Assembly (NCBI GenBank): GCA_963768715.1
Contig: CAVYJC010000004.1
Location: 1-64,000 of the forward strand
From: DATKEJ01 sp963768715
Lineage (GTDB): Bacteria; Bacteroidota; Rhodothermia; Rhodothermales; DATKEJ01
Direction: 5' to 3'
Length of the DNA: 64,000 nt
A program made the position numbers and the translations under genes. Every line of letters begins with the position of its first letter. The stretch's first letter is position 1. The notes beneath the pieces are model-generated. The model was not told the origin of the DNA, searched no databases, and saw only the letters and a program-made list of their open reading frames with translations. Positions 36,200 to 45,297 of the stretch are shown here, in pieces.

Positions 36200-38569
36200 A
36201 TGAAATCTTGTGCATACTTCGCACGATCCGCCACCCTGCTTGCAGCACTCGCATTCTTCACGCTTCAGCCCAAACTCGCAGCTGCACAACCGGATGAGTG
36301 TTCCGGCGCCTGCATTCAAGTTGGACCGAGACTTGTGAGCATCGATTCAGAGCGGGGCGTTCTCCTGGACGCCATTATGAGCAGTCTGCTCGGGTCGTCG
36401 GTGCACCTTGACATTCTCGACTGGAATGCACTTGCTGCCGGCGACGTTAATTTGCTCGGACTTCTGGACACGCTCCAGACCGATCTCACACTCTCCTCGA
36501 CCAGCGAAGTCTTGTCCACAAGCATCACGCTGGAAGATCTGCTTCTCGCGGCCGCAGAGGTCGCTCAGGCAGACGGGAATACTGCCGAGGCCACTGCTCT
36601 CAACAACCTCATCGCCGAGGTATCGGGACTCAGTGGCACCATCATGCTCGAGGACCTGTTGTCGATCGATTTCCCTGAAGGAGCATTGGCGGACATCGAC
36701 CTCAACGCACTGGATCTGATCACGGGTCTGGTACAACTGTATAATTATGAGAACGTAGCTACGACTCCGACACCGATAACCATTTCGGGTGCGTCCCTGT
36801 CGGGTAGTGGACTTGATGTGGTCGCGGATACCGTGCGGCTTTACGCGCAAGTAATCGAACCCCAGGTCATCGTTTGTGGAAGCGGCGGCGAAACGGCGCA
36901 CACCGCGGCCATCAGGGTCAAACTCGACGTAGACCTGGTTTCAACGTCGCTTGCCTTTGGTATTGGCGGAGTCTCCGGGGCGCTCGAAAATCTCGAGATT
37001 TACCTGGAGATTGCCCGTGCCGACGGCGTTCTGACCCTGGTTGACGCATTCACGCCGGAGGTGGACGTAGACGCGACTCCGGGTGTTGTCGACGCATTCT
37101 TGGGGACGCTCCCGGATTCGGTGTTCTGGAATCGTTCGCTGCCAACCGACACGCTGCAGGCCAGACTCGACTCGGCCGTCGTCGGCAACGCCACAATTAC
37201 GCTCGCGGTTCTGACGGCGGAGGCGGAAGTCCTTGCGAAGACAAGCGGACAAGGAATGTCGGGAACAACACCGTTGACCTTCAACGGTCCGTTCCCCGAA
37301 ACCCAGACGGCGGGCAACAGCGCCACCTTCATAACAAACCTCATCGCCGATCTGACCAACAACATGGAGGTCGGCCTACGCTTCTCAGGTCCGTTCTCGC
37401 CCGCGCTGAATACCCTTGTTGCGAGCGCGATTAGTGCCTTGAAGACCGTGGTCAACACGGCGCTCACGCCCCCGCTGGCAGCGATATTGTCTGACTTCGT
37501 CGATCCGCTCCTGAAAGCTCTAGGGATTGGAATCGGCGAGATGGATGTGACGGTGCTGGGGGTCGGCATCGATCCCGCTTGCCAGGAATGCGATTTGAGC
37601 CTGATCAAGTTGGTCGATCTAAGCAACCCCGCCGTCGGGGACACCGTACAGTTCTCCGTCATCGTGAACAACGGAGGTCCGGACGACGCAACGGGGGTTG
37701 CGGTCGGAGACACGCTTCCAACCGGGTTCATGTTCATCAGCGCCTCCGCGTCTGCCGGTGGCTACGACGACGGCACCGGTGTTTGGGATATAGGATCGAT
37801 TCCCAGCGGCACGGCCGACACCCTGACGGTAAAGGTCAAAGTCAATCCGACCGGCGAGGTGAAAAACGTTGCTCAGGTAACGCTCGCCGATCAGCCCGAT
37901 CCTGATTCGACTCCCGGAAACGACGACGGCGATCAAAGTGAGGACGACGAGGACTCGGCCACATCGCAGCCCATCGAGCTGCCGGTCGAGCTGGCCGACT
38001 TCGGGGCCATTCAGACGGGTGAGAACGAGGTTCTGCTGAGCTGGTCTACGGTATCGGAACACGACAACGCCGGTTTCGAAATCCAGTGGCTCACGGTCGC
38101 AGCCTGCGCGGACGGCGATGCCTGCCAGGTCTGGACCGATCTCGCGTGGATTGATGGTGCCGGCAATTCGAATGAGATGCGACCTTATTCGTATCGCCTG
38201 ACGAAAATCGGTGCTGGCCGATATCGATTCAGGCTCAAGCAGATCGACTTCGATGGAGCAACGGAACTGAGTCCTGCTGTCGAATTGCTCGTCGAGATGC
38301 CGACCACGCATCAGCTTTCGGCTGCATATCCGAATCCGTTCCACAACTCCACTGAGGTGGACCTGACTTTGCGCGAGCAAGGTCGTGTGGTCGTCGACGT
38401 CTTCGATGCACTCGGAAGGAACGTCACGCAATTGTACAACGACGTGGTCCCTGCTTATCGAAGAACCAACATCAAGCTTACCGCGACCGGTCTCCCGAGC
38501 GGCACGTACCTGATTCGCGTCAGTGGGAAGACCTTCACCGAGGTGCGCAGGGTGGTCCTCGTCAAATAG
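36200..38569 (+). CDS. TadG-like/DUF11 protein with T9SS tail
   Basis: 789 residues, intact, with signal peptide LLAALAFFTLQPKLAAAQ. The first ~430 residues are Leu/Asp-rich with spaced segments such as DVNLLGLLDTLQTDL, SITLEDLLLAAAEVAQADGN and IDLNALDLITGLVQL. This pattern resembles the TadG-related DUF2134 region of pilus-assembly proteins; the match is from memory and moderate. Then comes one DUF11 domain (DLSLIKLVDLSNPAVGDTVQ ... DTLTVKVKVNPTGEVKN), an acidic linker (DDGDQSEDDEDS), a FlgD-like segment and a T9SS type-A domain (LSAAYPNPFHNSTEVDLTL ... GTYLIRVSGKTF). It is probably a surface protein. Confidence 0.8.
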   Translation: MKSCAYFARSATLLAALAFFTLQPKLAAAQPDECSGACIQVGPRLVSIDSERGVLLDAIMSSLLGSSVHLDILDWNALAAGDVNLLGLLDTLQTDLTLSSTSEVLSTSITLEDLLLAAAEVAQADGNTAEATALNNLIAEVSGLSGTIMLEDLLSIDFPEGALADIDLNALDLITGLVQLYNYENVATTPTPITISGASLSGSGLDVVADTVRLYAQVIEPQVIVCGSGGETAHTAAIRVKLDVDLVSTSLAFGIGGVSGALENLEIYLEIARADGVLTLVDAFTPEVDVDATPGVVDAFLGTLPDSVFWNRSLPTDTLQARLDSAVVGNATITLAVLTAEAEVLAKTSGQGMSGTTPLTFNGPFPETQTAGNSATFITNLIADLTNNMEVGLRFSGPFSPALNTLVASAISALKTVVNTALTPPLAAILSDFVDPLLKALGIGIGEMDVTVLGVGIDPACQECDLSLIKLVDLSNPAVGDTVQFSVIVNNGGPDDATGVAVGDTLPTGFMFISASASAGGYDDGTGVWDIGSIPSGTADTLTVKVKVNPTGEVKNVAQVTLADQPDPDSTPGNDDGDQSEDDEDSATSQPIELPVELADFGAIQTGENEVLLSWSTVSEHDNAGFEIQWLTVAACADGDACQVWTDLAWIDGAGNSNEMRPYSYRLTKIGAGRYRFRLKQIDFDGATELSPAVELLVEMPTTHQLSAAYPNPFHNSTEVDLTLREQGRVVVDVFDALGRNVTQLYNDVVPAYRRTNIKLTATGLPSGTYLIRVSGKTFTEVRRVVLVK

Positions 38570-38625
38570 CTGACTCGGGTTTTTGACGACAAACGTGTCA
38601 GCCGGCTTGAAAGGCGACACAGACC

Positions 38626-38665
38626 GGAGGAGTGCGTCGCATCCAAACATGCGGCGCACTCCTCC
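38626..38665 (+). terminator. Long hairpin after the DUF11/T9SS gene
   Basis: GGAGGAGTGCGTCGCAT / ATGCGGCGCACTCCTCC forms a 17-bp stem with one G-T-type mismatch and a 6-nt loop. It lies 56 bases after the stop and is followed by TTGAG, so it lacks a proper U-tract. Terminator or 3' stabiliser. It shares GTGCGTCGCA with the hairpin at 30191-30245. Confidence 0.6.
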
Positions 38666-38776
38666 TTGAGTCACGCAATTGGACTGTGAGGCCAATAGTA
38701 CGCACGTGCCTGACGCTGTTTGCCGCCCGCGAGGACCTGCCATGTCCTTGAGGTCGGCCACGCCGCCGGCGTGGCC

Positions 38777-39126
38777 CTACTCCGACCGCAGCGCCACCAC
38801 GGGATTGGCCGTCGCCACTCTGACCGACTGGTAGCTTACCGTCAGCCATGCAACCACCATTGCGCCGCGACGCCCGCAACGAGGAGGACGCCCATTCCGA
38901 AATCCGTGTGGAACTCGAAGTCGTTGAGCCAATTATTCATCAGATAGTAGGAGACGGGGGCCGCTACGAGGAAAGCGCCGCCGACCAGGAGGAGAAATTC
39001 CCGCGATAAGAGCGCGACGACGCTCGGAACGGACGCACCGAGGACCTTTGGGACCCCGATCTCCTTTGTTCGCTGCTCGGCCGTGAAAGAAGCCAATCCG
39101 AACAGACCGAGGCAGGCTATCAGCAC
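38777..39126 (-). pseudogene. ABC transporter permease (FtsX/MacB) remnant
   Basis: Only the last ~115 residues of an FtsX-like permease remain: LIACLGLFGLASFTAEQRTK, EIGVPKVLGASVPSVVALLS, REFLLLVGGAFLVAAPVSYY, LMNNWLNDFEFHTDFG. After a frameshift near 38860 the C-terminus reads VVAWLTVSYQSVRVATANPV and VALRSE, then stops. The N-terminal half and the periplasmic loop are missing, and the upstream sequence (39127-39359) does not continue the gene. A deletion remnant. Confidence 0.85.
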
Positions 39127-39359
39127 CCCGGCGATCCTTTGTTGCAGTAAAATGCTAATTTTTTAACATAGTACCAAGTTTGGGGTCTGCGGCGGCTCCG
39201 ATTCCAGAATCCGGAGGCCAGCTGACGAACTCCGCAAAGCCGTTGAAACGTTTTGCGGCCCTTGCTTGCCTCTTCCCTCTCATGGATTCCCGCCGTCGCG
39301 GGAATGGCCGGATTCTCGAAGCGCAGAATGCCCGGCCATCCAGCGTCCCCTTTCCTGGC
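39127..39359. other. Gap with a GGATTCCCGCC...GCGGGAATGG repeat
   Basis: No gene is seen. A hairpin repeat of the ATTCCCGC/GCGGGAAT type lies at about 39284-39312, the same family as at 18831-18857 and 45218-45246. Confidence 0.5.
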
Positions 39360-40286
39360 TCACCTCTTCACGAAATCCACCACTACCCCGAGGTGATCGG
39401 AAAGCATCTTCTCGCCCCGCGTCTCGTCGAATACCATCCGGGCACTAACCGGCATCAGGCGGCTTGGATCGGCGAGAAATACGTAGTCGATTCGCTTGTT
39501 CGGATCCTCTGCGGGGTACGAATAGTCGTCGTCATCAGGATTAACGGCAGCAAAGGCATCGATCCAACTCCCTGCCGAGTCCGCCGTCACGGCGTTTCGA
39601 ATCGAAGGTGTATCCGGCGTCGCGTTAAAGTCTCCGACGATGATCGCCGGAATGCTGTCCCGACCCCTGAATCCGACGTGTTGCTTGATCTCGGAAACCT
39701 GCGTCGTCCTCGTCAACTCGGCCTCCGATCGATGTGCAAGATGCGTAGTAAAGACGTCGACGTCGCTGAGCCGGGTGCGAATTCTGACCGCCAGCAGATT
39801 GCGCTGAAACACGTCCCTTGGCTTGAGCATGTACTCGTCGGTCCGTACGATCGGGTGTTGTGTCAGGATAGCCACGCCTTCGTCGAAACGCTCCCAACTT
39901 GGATGCGCCACCGCCGATCGGACCTCCCAACGTTTTCCGGTGCGCCGTGAAAGCGTGTCGGCCAATGTCCGAATCTGGTTGTCGGACCCGTCAGATCCGG
40001 CGTGCTGCAAAACCTCTTGAAAACCGACTACGTCCGGATCGAGCGTCTCAATCACCTCCGCCAGCCAGGCCATGCGAACCGAATCCCAGTCCGGTTTCGG
40101 GTCGTCGGTGAGCAGGCCGTGCAGATTGTAGGTCAGCACGCGGAGCGTGTCACTGCGCGAAGCTTGTGCGTTCGCTCCGTTGACGGTCGTAAGCAAGAGG
40201 CCCACCGCGCCCAGCAACACGACGGTCCCGAACAAGGACGCAGTAGAGCCGGCAGCGAACACAAGCGCGCAGATTACTCGATGCAT
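39360..40286 (-). CDS. Endonuclease/exonuclease/phosphatase family protein
   Basis: 308 residues with an N-terminal membrane or signal segment (LFGTVVLLGAVGLLLTTVNG...NAQA). Fold motifs are VLTYNLHG (Asn), DVVGFQEV (Glu), THLAHRSEAE, VGDFNATPD (Asp/Asn) and SDHLGVVVDF (Asp/His). The superfamily includes nucleases, sphingomyelinases and phosphatases. Export makes a phosphodiesterase acting on extracellular nucleic acid or lipid more likely than DNA repair. It is the last gene of the minus-strand glycan locus, 14 bases after GH2. Confidence 0.88.
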   Translation of the reverse strand: MHRVICALVFAAGSTASLFGTVVLLGAVGLLLTTVNGANAQASRSDTLRVLTYNLHGLLTDDPKPDWDSVRMAWLAEVIETLDPDVVGFQEVLQHAGSDGSDNQIRTLADTLSRRTGKRWEVRSAVAHPSWERFDEGVAILTQHPIVRTDEYMLKPRDVFQRNLLAVRIRTRLSDVDVFTTHLAHRSEAELTRTTQVSEIKQHVGFRGRDSIPAIIVGDFNATPDTPSIRNAVTADSAGSWIDAFAAVNPDDDDYSYPAEDPNKRIDYVFLADPSRLMPVSARMVFDETRGEKMLSDHLGVVVDFVKR

Positions 40287-40300
40287 GTTTAAAGCTACGA

Positions 40301-42925
40301 TTACTTGCGCCGGATCAGGATCCCGCTGACGGTCGACGATCCCGCCGGCTCGAAAGTCACTTCGATGCCCTTCCCGCCAGTCGCCACGACGTCTATTGTT
40401 CGACGAGTGGTGGAATAGAGTCCAACGGAATCGGCGAGATCGAGGTCCGTCCAGACTACGCTTCCGTTAACCGATACCATGAATGCACCTCGGTTTTCCG
40501 GGTCGTCGCGCGTTTCACAGAGAAGTATCTCAACCTCGTAGTTGCCGTCCGCGACGTCGAATCGATAGTCGTTCACGCCATCTCGCGCCGCCTGAAAGAT
40601 CGGGTCGTCATCGGTCCCCTGAATGCGATGGTGCACGAGACGTGGGGCTCCGCCGCTGAATCCCCAGTTGCCCGGCGTGTAGGCTCTATCGGCCTCCCAG
40701 ACGAGGTCGTCAGATCCGACATACTGGTAATGACCGCCTGCGTTTACGGCCAGGACTTGCCCGGACCGCGCATCGAACCCGAAAAGCGCCGATCGATCAT
40801 CGTAAAGGATGGTTGTATTGTCCACGGCCAGCTTCGCGCCACCATACGCAGCCGCCTTGACAAGATTCGGTCCGTCCTTAAGCTTGACGCGCCAGGTGGC
40901 CAGGTGGTTGTCCGCAGCATGCGATCCCTGCGGATTGTCGTTCGTGTTGACCCAGATCTCCGCTCTCGGAGCATTCGTATAAACCCGGATCGATTGGAGC
41001 GCGTCTTCCGGGCGGCTTCCGGCACGTCTCGACCACTCGTCGGCGATGTGAAGCACCGGTTTGTCGAGAAGCGCGGCCTGATAGTAGTACGCGACATCCT
41101 TCGGGGTCCGATTGAAGAAGTAAAGTCCTTTCTGATTGATCGCATTCTTCGTGTCTTGTCGTCCCTCCGATCCGAAATCGAATTGATTCCACACCGCGGA
41201 TCCGACGAGATATGGCCGATCCCGGATGATCCTGAAGGAAGCAAGATGGAAGTCCTGCGCGTGCTCGGAGCTGAAGTCGAAAGCACGCGGAGAGGTCGTG
41301 TGCACGCGCTCGTCGCTACCGGCTCCGTACTCGCTGATGATGAGTGGACGATCGGGGTGCTCCGCGTGGACCCGGTCGAGAAAGGCGCCGAGTGAATCCA
41401 AGGTTCCATAGTACCAGCCGAAGTATAGATTCATCCCAAGGATATCAGTGACGTCGCTCAGGCCCTTCCCGTTGTAAACTTCGCCTACCGACTGCGCCAT
41501 CACGGTGGCACGGCTCGCGTCTTCGCTCTTGACGACGCTTTCCAGGCGTTCGGCAAGCTCCAAAAGCCTGTCATAGTAACCTGCGGGGACGGGTTTGGGC
41601 ACCCGAAGCATCACCTCGTTCATGAATCCCCACATGAGGATTGAGGGATGGTTGTAGTGCTGGCGGATCATCTCGACGAGCATGCTTTCGCTGTTCTCGT
41701 CGAACGCATCCGACATCGTGATCATGTTGACGATGGGGATTTCCTCCCAGACCACGAGACCCTGACGATCTGTCTCCTCGAGGACGACGGGATCCTGCGG
41801 ATAGTGGGCAAGGCGCAGGAAATTGAATCCGGTGTCCTTAATGATCGACACGTCCTTTCTGTGCACCCAGTTCGGGACGGCATTCCCAAATCCAGGGAAA
41901 TCCTGGTGACGGTTCGTGCCGCTAAGCCTGAGCGGCTTTCCGTTGAGCGTGAAGCCGTCGTGACCGTCGGCCGTCATCCACCTGATTCCAAGTGGCACAG
42001 TGACGCGATCTACAAGACGATCACCCTCAAACACATCGGTTCTGACGCTGTACAGGTAGGGCGAATCAGGCGACCACAGCTTGAGATCGGGAATCTCAGG
42101 GGTCGTGACTTCGAACGGCTCACGCGTACCCGCCGCGATTTCCAGCTCGAACTCCAATCCGGCGACCTGCTCCCCATTGTCCAAGATCTCCGACCTGACC
42201 GTCACCGTGCGATTGCTGGAAGATTCGTTGACCACGGCGCCGCGCACGCGAACCGACGCCCCCGAATCCAATGCCTCCGGCGTATCGACAAAGATACCGG
42301 GCGCGGCATGGTCCATGACGTCGATGTGGACTTCGTCGGTCGACAGATACCAGACGTCACGATAGATGCCCCCGTAGAACGTGAAGTCGGCGTCCAGGGG
42401 CGGTATGTCCGGATCGTGTGCGTTGTCGACGCGAACCGCGAGGACGTTCGGTCCGTCGGGGTTCAGCTCGTCAGTCACGTCGACAACGAAGGCGGTATAT
42501 CCACCTACATGTCGCCCGACGTGGACACCATTCATGAAGACGTCGGCCACCTGATTCGCGCCTTCGAAATAGACGAAATGCCTGCGGCCGGGCGCCACGT
42601 CGACGGAGGAAAGGTGTTTTCGGTACCATCCCGTGCCGCGCCGGTAGCCGGGCGTCTTGTCGAAGGCGTCTTCCGCATTCCAGGTATGGGGTAGGTCGAC
42701 GCGCTCCCAGGTTCCGTCGTCGAAATCGACTTCGGCGGCGCTGGGCATGTTGCCGGGTGCATAGCGCCAGGTATCGTTGATGGTGACCCTCGTACGCTCG
42801 GGTGGATCAGAGGCGCCGCATGCCACCCCGGCAGAAAGGCCGAGTACAACCGCGACGTGCAAGACCAAGCTCGCTGAGCGTCCTCTCAGGAATCGACAGA
42901 TCTTCCTTTGCGGCACTTCAGTCAT
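40301..42925 (-). CDS. GH2 beta-galactosidase-type hydrolase lipoprotein
   Basis: 874 residues. A signal peptide and lipobox (GLSAGVACG) suggest anchoring in the outer membrane. The order is sugar-binding domain (WERVDLPHTWNAEDAFD, GYRRGTGWYRKHL), Ig-like domain, TIM barrel with LRLAHYPQDPVVLEETDRQG, acid/base Glu in ILMWGFMNEV and nucleophile Glu in LIISEYGAGSDE. A C-terminal malectin-like domain follows (YRFDVADGNYEVEILLCETR). GH2 covers beta-galactosidases, beta-glucuronidases and mannosidases; the specificity is not readable here. Its ATG overlaps the GH31 stop by 8 bp (ATGACTGA), so the two are coupled. Confidence 0.92.
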   Translation of the reverse strand: MTEVPQRKICRFLRGRSASLVLHVAVVLGLSAGVACGASDPPERTRVTINDTWRYAPGNMPSAAEVDFDDGTWERVDLPHTWNAEDAFDKTPGYRRGTGWYRKHLSSVDVAPGRRHFVYFEGANQVADVFMNGVHVGRHVGGYTAFVVDVTDELNPDGPNVLAVRVDNAHDPDIPPLDADFTFYGGIYRDVWYLSTDEVHIDVMDHAAPGIFVDTPEALDSGASVRVRGAVVNESSSNRTVTVRSEILDNGEQVAGLEFELEIAAGTREPFEVTTPEIPDLKLWSPDSPYLYSVRTDVFEGDRLVDRVTVPLGIRWMTADGHDGFTLNGKPLRLSGTNRHQDFPGFGNAVPNWVHRKDVSIIKDTGFNFLRLAHYPQDPVVLEETDRQGLVVWEEIPIVNMITMSDAFDENSESMLVEMIRQHYNHPSILMWGFMNEVMLRVPKPVPAGYYDRLLELAERLESVVKSEDASRATVMAQSVGEVYNGKGLSDVTDILGMNLYFGWYYGTLDSLGAFLDRVHAEHPDRPLIISEYGAGSDERVHTTSPRAFDFSSEHAQDFHLASFRIIRDRPYLVGSAVWNQFDFGSEGRQDTKNAINQKGLYFFNRTPKDVAYYYQAALLDKPVLHIADEWSRRAGSRPEDALQSIRVYTNAPRAEIWVNTNDNPQGSHAADNHLATWRVKLKDGPNLVKAAAYGGAKLAVDNTTILYDDRSALFGFDARSGQVLAVNAGGHYQYVGSDDLVWEADRAYTPGNWGFSGGAPRLVHHRIQGTDDDPIFQAARDGVNDYRFDVADGNYEVEILLCETRDDPENRGAFMVSVNGSVVWTDLDLADSVGLYSTTRRTIDVVATGGKGIEVTFEPAGSSTVSGILIRRK

Positions 42926-45203
42926 CCTCCCAGGAAATCATTCGGGCGTTCCCGACGACACCCAGATGCATAACCGTGGAGTCACCGTCATGTCCGACAG
43001 CGTCCAAGCGAATACCATGGACGAAGCGCGCCGGACGATCATGCATCAACCTCACCTCAATCATGCGTTCGACCCCCGATTCGATATGCAGTGTCGCGAT
43101 CCCTCCGACACGTTCGAGAATCACCGACAGATCGCCCCAGGTCCGCCTTTCTCCTCGCGTTCCGGGCCATATCTGGATGACCCGCCTGTCGTCCATGGTC
43201 ACGACACTTGAATCGGTCTTTGCGGATCTGGGGACGAGCGTGTCCACATCCTCGGGAAGTAGAGGGAGCATCGCTCCTGCGCGCACGAACAACGGTATCC
43301 GAGCCAGTGGGGCGTGTACTTCGATCGTCTGCTTCCCGTCAAAGATCGAGCCGCTCCACCAGTCGACCCACTCCCCTTCCGGGAGATAGACCGAGCGGTA
43401 GGTACCGGACTGGTACATCGGTGCAACCAGGAGATCGGGGCCGAACAGATACTGATATCGCGCAGCAACAGCCGTTGGATCGCTTTGAAACGCCAGCACC
43501 ATCGGCCGGATTACGGGCATCCCCGTTCGAGCGGCCTCCCTGACGGCCTCGTAGAGATATGGGAAGAGCTGCATCCGGAGCTTCGCAAACTTACGGAAGA
43601 TCCCGAGGGCGTCCGGGCCGAAGTCCCACGGCCCCTGGTTGGAAGTCATATGGACCTGCATAAAGGGCGAGAACGTCCCGAATTGGGTCCATCGGACGAA
43701 CAACTCGGGATCTGGGCGCCCGAAATAGCCGGCGATGTCGGATCCCCACAGCGCGATGCCGGAGAGCGCTGCGTTTTGTCCGGCCAGGATCGTCGTCGGA
43801 AGGCCGTCTCCGAACGAGAAGTTGCTGCGATTGTCACCTGCCCAGTCGATCGAATACTTCTGGGTGCCGGTGTACCCGGAGCGGGTAATCAGCACTCCGT
43901 CTCCGCCCAGCCGATCGTCGACGTACGCCTGCATGACGCTGTCGTAGAGCGCGGCGTACCGGTTCTTCATCTTGTATGCGGGCGTTCCGTCGAAGAAGAC
44001 GGCTTCAGGGACGAAATTGCCCTCGCCGTCGTCGCATTTGAAGGCGCGGACGCCGTACGCGCGCGTCTTGTCCAGTTGCCCGAACCACCACTGAATCGCT
44101 TCCGGATTCGTGAAATCGACGAGACCGCCTTCCCCTTTCCACCACTCACTTGTCAGCACCTTCCCCGATGAATCCGATACCAGAAATCCCTTTTCGGCCG
44201 CCTCGGAAAAGTTCGACGACTCCTCGGACATGCCCTTCATGTCGATCACGTCACGCTTGTTAATGAAAGGCGTCAGCCAGAGGGCCAGATTGAATCCGAG
44301 CGATTCGATCCGGTCGAACATGGCGGCGGTATCCGCGAACTGCGTCGTATTGATCTCGAAGTCGTTGTAGCCCGTTTCCCACGGGCTGTCGAGGACGATG
44401 ACCGACGCAGGTATGTCGTAGTCGCGCAATCGCTCGATATCGGCGTACACCGAATCCTGGTTCGGATGAACGTCGCGACTCTTCCACAGTCCGAACGCCC
44501 ACGGCGGCAACACCCGCGGTCGACCGGTGAGACCGGTGAAGGTCGCCAGGATGTCGGAAAAGGCGGGACCGGCCATGATCACGACTCGAAACCTGTCGTC
44601 TTTGAATCGAAGTTTCGCGGCAAAGCGATCGGTTGCGTTCAGATCGAAGACACCCGGTGAGAAGCTGTCGACCCAAATGCCGTACCCGTCCGTGCTCATA
44701 AAGAACGGGATGGGTTTGTACGCTCCCACGCCCTTATTGTCTGCCCTGTCGTCGGTCTCGATCGGCAGGTAGAAACCACGGTGATCAAGGGCCTGGAATC
44801 TCTCACCCGTACCATAGTAGGCAGTCGAATAGGTGCTCAGAAGACGAAGTTCGAATTCGTGATCGAGGCCGTCTTTCGGCGTCCAGGTGACGGACATCGC
44901 ACGCGGAGTGGGCGTGTCCACTTCCACGCTGACCTGATCGTCTGCCAACCCCTTCACCCTTCTCCCGTCGACCAGGAGCTCTATCGGGTGCGGCCCCGTG
45001 GCAGTCCGGCCCTCAGCCGGAGCGACAAGAAACGATAGTGTCTCGTCACTGGGGTTCTGAACGAAACGAAGGAATTGCGAGCTTGCGACGGTCTCGAGTG
45101 AGTCCGTTTGGGCGAACGCTCGATTTGTCCCAACAGTAACGAGAACGATCGCGATGATCTTCAGACAGGAGCTCGGGACCATTCCTCGTTCCGTATTCAT
45201 CAT
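42918..45203 (-). CDS. GH31 alpha-glucosidase/xylosidase
   Basis: 761 residues, secreted (IIAIVLVTVGTNRAFAQ). The N-terminal beta domain has YYGTGERFQALDHRG. The (beta/alpha)8 barrel has PPWAFGLWKSRDVH, VIVLDSPWETGYNDFE, nucleophile region AFKCDDGEGNFVPE and acid/base region SIDWAGDNRSNF. The C-terminal beta domains have YQYLFGPDLLVAPMYQSG and VYLPEGEWVDWWSG. It hydrolyses alpha-linked glucose or xylose. It is the first of the GH31-GH2 pair. The start is ambiguous: the first residues (MMNTERG) are encoded by a heptamer array, and a start further in (MVPSSCLKI) is plausible. Confidence 0.92.
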   Translation of the reverse strand: MMNTERGMVPSSCLKIIAIVLVTVGTNRAFAQTDSLETVASSQFLRFVQNPSDETLSFLVAPAEGRTATGPHPIELLVDGRRVKGLADDQVSVEVDTPTPRAMSVTWTPKDGLDHEFELRLLSTYSTAYYGTGERFQALDHRGFYLPIETDDRADNKGVGAYKPIPFFMSTDGYGIWVDSFSPGVFDLNATDRFAAKLRFKDDRFRVVIMAGPAFSDILATFTGLTGRPRVLPPWAFGLWKSRDVHPNQDSVYADIERLRDYDIPASVIVLDSPWETGYNDFEINTTQFADTAAMFDRIESLGFNLALWLTPFINKRDVIDMKGMSEESSNFSEAAEKGFLVSDSSGKVLTSEWWKGEGGLVDFTNPEAIQWWFGQLDKTRAYGVRAFKCDDGEGNFVPEAVFFDGTPAYKMKNRYAALYDSVMQAYVDDRLGGDGVLITRSGYTGTQKYSIDWAGDNRSNFSFGDGLPTTILAGQNAALSGIALWGSDIAGYFGRPDPELFVRWTQFGTFSPFMQVHMTSNQGPWDFGPDALGIFRKFAKLRMQLFPYLYEAVREAARTGMPVIRPMVLAFQSDPTAVAARYQYLFGPDLLVAPMYQSGTYRSVYLPEGEWVDWWSGSIFDGKQTIEVHAPLARIPLFVRAGAMLPLLPEDVDTLVPRSAKTDSSVVTMDDRRVIQIWPGTRGERRTWGDLSVILERVGGIATLHIESGVERMIEVRLMHDRPARFVHGIRLDAVGHDGDSTVMHLGVVGNARMISWEDD

Positions 45204-45297
45204 TCATTACTGCTGCCCTGGATCCCCGCCTTCGCGGGAATGACACCGGGAGGGCTTCCATCTTCCATTCTCCATCCTCCATTCTCCATCCTCATCA
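45181..45297. repeat. Heptamers and a hairpin repeat between GH31 and sulfatase
   Basis: Units attcctc, gttccgt, attcatc, attcatt (45181-45208) overlap the GH31 start. A hairpin repeat CTGGATCCCCGCCTTCGCGG-GAATGAC lies at 45218-45246. Six units of the ttccatc/ctccatt type (45256-45297) end exactly on the TGA stop of the sulfatase. Confidence 0.88.
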
